Shown here in pieces: positions 13,446 to 16,873 of a stretch of DNA of 16,873 bases; position 1 is the stretch's first letter; the number at the start of each line of letters is the position of its first letter. The stretch is taken from NCBI GenBank assembly GCA_963923455.1, contig CAWULT010000102.1, positions 1-16,873 on the forward strand, in the 5' to 3' direction. Under the pieces are notes generated by a model. The model was not told where the DNA came from and made no database searches. It was given only the letters and a program-made list of their open reading frames with translations. The stretch is from CAWULT01 sp963923455. Its GTDB lineage: Bacteria; Acidobacteriota; Vicinamibacteria; Vicinamibacterales; UBA2999. A program made the translations under genes and the position numbers.

Positions 13446-15611
13446 TTCCCCATCCTCATCGTCCTCTTCCTCCATGTCAGGGAATTGAGCAAGGTAGCTT
13501 CGAAGCACGTCGCGCAGGGACTGCCCGGCGACCTTGTCGACTCTGAAGAAGAACCATCCGTTGACGGAGCGCCCAGCCAGGGCCGACGCAGCTTCCTTCG
13601 GTCGCGCGTAGACCGTCCCATCCACATCTATCTGTCCGTCCGAAAGCAGGGTTGCCGTTCGGTCGGCGAACTTGGCACGGGCCGGATAGAGCGTCATTCC
13701 GGGTGTCAGCACTCCGGCCGCCAGAAGATCCGCCAGCGTGATCCGCCCGGGGGACCTGGGCTTGGCGATGCCGGTCGATCGATGGCCGGCTGGGACGGGC
13801 CAAATCTGGATGATCGAGTCAATGAGCTCGTCGGTCCGCCGTCGGATCAGGTCGTGCGTCCAAGCGTCCGGTGCCTTCTTGCGGAGCTCGTTGTTCAGCA
13901 GCAGAACATCGTGCGCCTCTAGCGCTTCCCACTTGCCGCTCGCTCCGGTCCAGGGTCCGTTCGAGACCTTCGAGTTGAGTGGTCCGGTCAGCAACGTGAG
14001 GTTGCCGAGCGTATGCAGCAGGCGTTCGCGCTCCAGCTCGCCCTGAGGCCCATCCGGCGCCGGCCAGTATGCGGCCCATCGCCTTGGCAAGATGTGTTCT
14101 ATGGCGTACTTCCCGCGGGCCACGCGCTCGCCTCCAAGGCCGTCCTTACCAGGACGCCATCCCCGCTTGTGGTCCTCGATGGCTTCCAGCACCATCCGGA
14201 GCCTGCCCCGGCTGAGTCTCTTGTAGATCGGTTGATCACGCAGGCTCGAGCGCACGTCTTCGTCATCGGGCCAATACTGGCTCTCGCCCTTCAGAGCTCG
14301 CAGGAAGGTCTCGACTACATCGCCAGCCTGGTCGCGCGGAGCCGCCTGAAGTGCGCGCACCATGTCCGACACGATCTTGTTGTGAGCCTTCGTCGTGACG
14401 CGCACAAGCATTCTGCGGACCATCCAACTCTCGACTGCGTCCAGTGACTTGTCGAGCTGTGGTTTCGGAACCGCGTGCTTCTCTGGATCGAGCAGTTGAA
14501 GGATGAGTGGCTTGATGACTTCGCTCTCCTGCACGCCCGTTCGGTATCCGAAGAGGCCCAGGCGATCGATCGCCCCCGAGCGGGCCTCGCTGGCGATCTG
14601 GAAGTCTCGGTACACCGCAGAGGCCCTGTGCACCTGCTCCAGCAGCACGGGCATCGAAATGCCGGCGTCGAAGTCCGCGTACGACTTGAATCGACTGAAG
14701 ACCTCGCGAGCGACCACCTCTTCGCCTGTGCGAGCGGTCAGCCAGTGGTTGAGGAAGATCGACGAGCGCTGATGGCGGAACCGGCCGGCTGTGACTTCGG
14801 TTTCCCAGAAGGCTGTTTCGAATTCCTTCCAGTGCCGCTGGTAGGCGTCCTCGACGTTGGCGCCCTTTTCGAGCAGGCGCTGGAAGATGAAGTTCTTGAT
14901 GAGGTCAGCCGCGGTGAGCTGGGCGCCCCTTGCGTTCAGTGTTTCAAAGATCTCCTGTGCGTTCTCGTCCACCGCGAGGTCGATGACGACCATCTGCAGG
15001 AGGTCACGGACGGTGGTGTCGATGGCAGCGGCTCGTGCGTCCACGCCTCTGGGCCCATCGGCATTCAGCCACTCGTGAGCCTGCTCGCCGAAATAGCGAT
15101 GAGCCTCCACGAGACGGTCGCCGTGATGCGGCAAGGCGTCGTATCGCACCGGTGGCGCTGCGCCCATTACGTCGTTGAACGCAGCGCGATCGCGGTTGGT
15201 GGGCCACACCTTGAAGCGGTCTTCGTCGTTGGTGCAGAAGGCTGGCGCGTTGGTCACGAGCTGTTCGAGGCGCAGCGCTGGTTGCGTGGCGTGTGCACTG
15301 AGCAGGGCTCCATGCAGGGCGTCCAGCATCAGTTGCAGCGTCGTCAGGCGCTGCTGGCCGTCGATGATGGTTCGCTGTTGCATCAGCCCGATCGGATTGG
15401 GTACCTGCTGCAACACAACTGCGCCCAAGAAGTGGGGTTGCCGACGAAGGGCACTGTGCGAGAGCTGACGGTCAGCCACCCGGGTGACGTCGTTCCACAG
15501 CGGCTCCCACTGGCTTTCCCTGTTCCAGACGTATGGGCGCTGAAACAGCGGCACGACGAGCCGCTGCGGCATCATGAACACTGACTGTGGAGTACGAACT
15601 TGTGTCTCCAA
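13434..15611 (-). CDS. GmrSD-like DUF262/DUF1524 restriction protein with RAMA-like C-terminus
   Basis: This 725-residue protein belongs to the DUF262/GmrSD group. The DUF262 (GmrS-like) part has VPLFQRPYVW near 20-29 and IIDGQQRLTTL with the DGQQR NTPase/nickase signature at 84-88. The DUF1524 HNH-type nuclease part shows YAIEHILPR (H506) and HTLGNLTLLTGPLNSKVSN. Residues ~620-705 (ITLADLLAAGVLTPGMTLYP, later GRSVNGWFFFRVD) resemble the RAMA domain, thought to sense modified DNA. It ends in an acidic tail of Asp/Glu. The start is TTG at 15611: the family N-terminus ETQVRTPQSVFMMPQ begins there, and GAGGGG lies 5 nt upstream. GmrSD enzymes cut modified phage DNA (type IV restriction). Targeting of modified DNA by this protein is inferred. 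It is convergent with mazF and divergent from the DUF433 gene. Confidence 0.88.
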   Translation of the reverse strand: METQVRTPQSVFMMPQRLVVPLFQRPYVWNRESQWEPLWNDVTRVADRQLSHSALRRQPHFLGAVVLQQVPNPIGLMQQRTIIDGQQRLTTLQLMLDALHGALLSAHATQPALRLEQLVTNAPAFCTNDEDRFKVWPTNRDRAAFNDVMGAAPPVRYDALPHHGDRLVEAHRYFGEQAHEWLNADGPRGVDARAAAIDTTVRDLLQMVVIDLAVDENAQEIFETLNARGAQLTAADLIKNFIFQRLLEKGANVEDAYQRHWKEFETAFWETEVTAGRFRHQRSSIFLNHWLTARTGEEVVAREVFSRFKSYADFDAGISMPVLLEQVHRASAVYRDFQIASEARSGAIDRLGLFGYRTGVQESEVIKPLILQLLDPEKHAVPKPQLDKSLDAVESWMVRRMLVRVTTKAHNKIVSDMVRALQAAPRDQAGDVVETFLRALKGESQYWPDDEDVRSSLRDQPIYKRLSRGRLRMVLEAIEDHKRGWRPGKDGLGGERVARGKYAIEHILPRRWAAYWPAPDGPQGELERERLLHTLGNLTLLTGPLNSKVSNGPWTGASGKWEALEAHDVLLLNNELRKKAPDAWTHDLIRRRTDELIDSIIQIWPVPAGHRSTGIAKPRSPGRITLADLLAAGVLTPGMTLYPARAKFADRTATLLSDGQIDVDGTVYARPKEAASALAGRSVNGWFFFRVDKVAGQSLRDVLRSYLAQFPDMEEEDDEDGEDED

Positions 15612-15616
15612 GGTGG

Positions 15617-15622
15617 CCCCTC
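15617..15622 (-). promoter_or_regulatory. Strong RBS supporting the TTG start
   Basis: On the minus strand GAGGGG ends 5 nt before the TTG at 15611. Without it an internal ATG (MMPQRL, 12 codons in) would be a competing start; the RBS and the conserved ETQVRTPQ residues favour TTG. Confidence 0.55.
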
Positions 15623-15648
15623 GCTAGGACGATGATGGTGGTGCCGAG

Positions 15649-15654
15649 ATTCTA
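15649..15654 (-). promoter_or_regulatory. Possible -10 box of the DUF262 gene
   Basis: On the minus strand this reads TAGAAT, five of six matches to TATAAT, about 38 nt upstream of the TTG start. No good -35 is seen at 16-18 bp, so the call is tentative. Confidence 0.3.
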
Positions 15655-15717
15655 ACTTCACGGCGAGCGACGGATCTGGACGGCGGCGGTCGCCCAGATG
15701 GTCACGTGAACCCACGC

Positions 15718-15723
15718 TAGAAT
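15718..15723 (+). promoter_or_regulatory. Possible -10 box of the DUF433 gene
   Basis: TAGAAT lies 26 nt before the ATG at 15750, mirroring the box on the other strand of this divergent spacer. The 8-bp palindrome TCACGTGA (15702-15709) falls in the would-be spacer, where an operator could lie. No clear -35 is present. Confidence 0.3.
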
Positions 15724-15749
15724 GAGGCTTTTGGAAGCGACGAGTCGAC

Positions 15750-15973
15750 ATGAACGCCAGCCATCGAATCACTGTCGACCCCGCCGTGTGCGGCGGGAGC
15801 CGAGCATCCGCGGGCTGCGCATCCGTGTGAAGGACGTTCTGGATCTGCTGGCCGCTGGTGCGACGAATGACGAGATCCTGGCTGACTATCCCTACCTGGA
15901 GCCCGATGACGTCACCGCGGTGCTGACGTTCGCGGCGCACCAGAACGACCATCCTGGCTTGCGGAGCGCATAG
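15750..15973 (+). pseudogene. DUF433 protein, broken by a 1-nt deletion
   Basis: DUF433 proteins are small proteins often encoded as the antitoxin-like partner of PIN-like (DUF5615) toxins. The N-terminal part is read from ATG 15750 (MNASHRITVDPAVCGGS) and the rest in another frame (PSIRGLRIRVKDVLDLLAAG, then ADYPYLEPDDVTAVLTFAA). Adding one C at the AGCC near 15798-15801 joins them into a 74-residue protein with the family pattern CGGxPxIRGxRI. As sequenced, translation from 15750 leaves the frame after GGS. The second frame is open from an ATG at 15722 (83 residues), but its first ~27 residues do not resemble the family. GGAAG at 15733-15737 may be the ribosome binding site. No DUF5615 partner follows; the next gene is on the other strand. 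Confidence 0.75.
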
Positions 15974-15981
15974 ACGCGCTT

Positions 15982-16010
15982 CGTCCCCGCGGGATGGCCG
16001 CGCCGCGACG
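15982..16010. terminator. GC-rich hairpin between convergent genes
   Basis: CGCGG (15988-15992) and CCGCG (15998-16002) form a stem around a 5-nt loop, and CGTC (15982-15985)/GACG (16007-16010) could extend it imperfectly. It lies between the convergent DUF433 and membrane-protein genes. There is no U-run, so termination is only a possibility. Confidence 0.25.
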
Positions 16011-16026
16011 TCACGCGCCACCCCTC

Positions 16027-16873
16027 CTACCCACCCACAACAGCCACCTCCGCAGACTCCCGGCTTGCCAACCGTGCCTGCAGCAGCAGGAACGACAGCG
16101 TCGCCACGACGCCGGCCAGCATCACCACCGCCTCGATGCCGAAGCCGCGCCGGCCTGGCGTGGGGAACAGCAGCGCGACGATCAGGGGCGCCACGAACTG
16201 GTTCGCGAAGAGCGCGGCGAACGCGAGCCGGTTGGCCCAGCCCGCGGCCAGGAAGCGCCACAGGAAGAGCCCGGGGTTCGACAGCACGGCGCCCACGGCG
16301 TACAGGCCCAGGAACGCCATCTCCAGCAAGGAAATGCCCACGCGCGGATCGGCGTGGATGCTCAGATACGTGGGGTTGCCGAGCAGGTAGCCGAGCAGGC
16401 TCAGGCCGCCCGGCACGAGTGCCAGGTGGATCAGCATGTCGTCCACGATGAGGGTGGACCGCGGTGTCTCCCGGAAGGCGATGACGAAGTCGTAGGCGCC
16501 GAAGAGGATCAGGCCGATCGACGTCATCGTGGAGGTGAGGACGAGGCCGGGAAAGCTCGCCCACAGTTCGGACGGCGTGGTGGCGAGCATGACGATGGAC
16601 GACACGTTGCCGCCGAGGACGATGCCGGTCATGGCCAGGCTCAAGGGCAGCGGCCAGGTCGTGAGGTGGAGTTGCGCCTGCCGCACGGCCACCATGATCA
16701 GGAGCGACGCGGCCGTGAAGGCCGACATCACGGGTGCCGCCGGCGAATAGAGCAACGGGCGCCCGACGAGCCACGCCCCGATCACGGCCGCGCAGCCGGC
16801 GGCGAGCAGCGCGTCGACGATGGTGGTCACTCGGCGCGGGGTCGTGCCGAGCGCACTGGGAAGGCTGAAGTCG
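16027..16873 (-). CDS. Polytopic membrane protein of unknown function, probably partial
   Basis: The reading frame gives 267 residues from a GTG at 16830 but stays open to the right edge of the window (14 more sense codons, DFSLPSALGTTPRR), so the true start may lie outside. I count about eight hydrophobic segments, near residues 5-23, 32-49, 59-82, 93-119, 131-150, 165-184, 200-222 and 231-254 of the GTG form. There is no signal peptidase site and no soluble domain; the last 13 residues are short and polar. I do not recognise the family. It could be an integral membrane protein of housekeeping type, or resemble the sensor part of a membrane kinase without the kinase. It is convergent with the DUF433 gene, and nothing links it to the defence genes. 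Confidence 0.65.
   Translation of the reverse strand, partial: DFSLPSALGTTPRRVTTIVDALLAAGCAAVIGAWLVGRPLLYSPAAPVMSAFTAASLLIMVAVRQAQLHLTTWPLPLSLAMTGIVLGGNVSSIVMLATTPSELWASFPGLVLTSTMTSIGLILFGAYDFVIAFRETPRSTLIVDDMLIHLALVPGGLSLLGYLLGNPTYLSIHADPRVGISLLEMAFLGLYAVGAVLSNPGLFLWRFLAAGWANRLAFAALFANQFVAPLIVALLFPTPGRRGFGIEAVVMLAGVVATLSFLLLQARLASRESAEVAVVGG

Noticed and set aside
14475..15584. Plus-strand frame (369 residues) opposite the DUF262 gene
   Set aside because: The minus strand encodes a complete DUF262/DUF1524 protein here; the plus product matches no family I recognise.
15572..16774. Minus-strand frame (400 residues) spanning the DUF433 gene and part of the membrane protein
   Set aside because: It is His/Arg/Pro-rich, crosses two better-supported genes and has no motif.
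1..16873. CRISPR array, tRNA, rRNA or insertion sequence
   Set aside because: No regularly spaced repeats, no RNA-gene signatures and no transposase or integrase motifs were seen on either strand.

Overview
The window is a GC-rich bacterial defence island. Nothing in it fixes the taxonomy. The strong GC bias at third codon positions, the short GTGA/ATGA gene overlaps and the protein families would suit a high-GC Gram-negative such as an Acidobacteriota or Proteobacteria member, but that is a guess.

Layout, left to right. Positions 1-348 hold no convincing gene. They contain small inverted repeats at the very edge and three copies of a 10-bp motif just before the first gene. A tight plus-strand run of five genes follows (349-12829): a ~1065-residue SNF2-type helicase with a divergent phospholipase-D-like N-terminus, a DUF4391 protein, a type III DNA methyltransferase (mod) split by a frameshift in a run of ten Gs, the type III restriction subunit (res), and a very large TM0106-family protein joining a Cas4-like RecB nuclease, an RNase H-like exonuclease domain and an SF1 helicase. 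Junctions overlap by 4 nt or are separated by 13 nt, so this reads as one operon. Next comes a mazEF-type toxin-antitoxin pair (12873-13426) with a perfect 14-bp palindrome just before mazE. Facing it on the minus strand, with only 7 nt between stop codons, is a 725-residue DUF262/DUF1524 (GmrSD-like) protein ending in a RAMA-like domain and an acidic tail (13434-15611). Divergent from it is a small DUF433 gene broken by a 1-nt deletion (15750-15973). The right edge carries a polytopic membrane protein on the minus strand whose reading frame is still open at the window end.

How it may work together: Mod and Res form the classical type III restriction-modification pair. The extra SNF2/PLD helicase and DUF4391 protein are co-transcribed with them and probably belong to the same system. 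The RecB/RNase H/helicase protein adds a second nuclease-helicase module. The GmrSD-RAMA protein is a plausible complementary restriction enzyme against modified DNA, and MazEF could act as an addiction or abortive back-up. These roles are inferred from family membership and gene order.

Two genes (mod and the DUF433 gene) each carry a single-base indel in a homopolymer. The ten-G run in mod could be a real phase-variation switch, but having two such lesions in one window also makes sequencing error a serious alternative.
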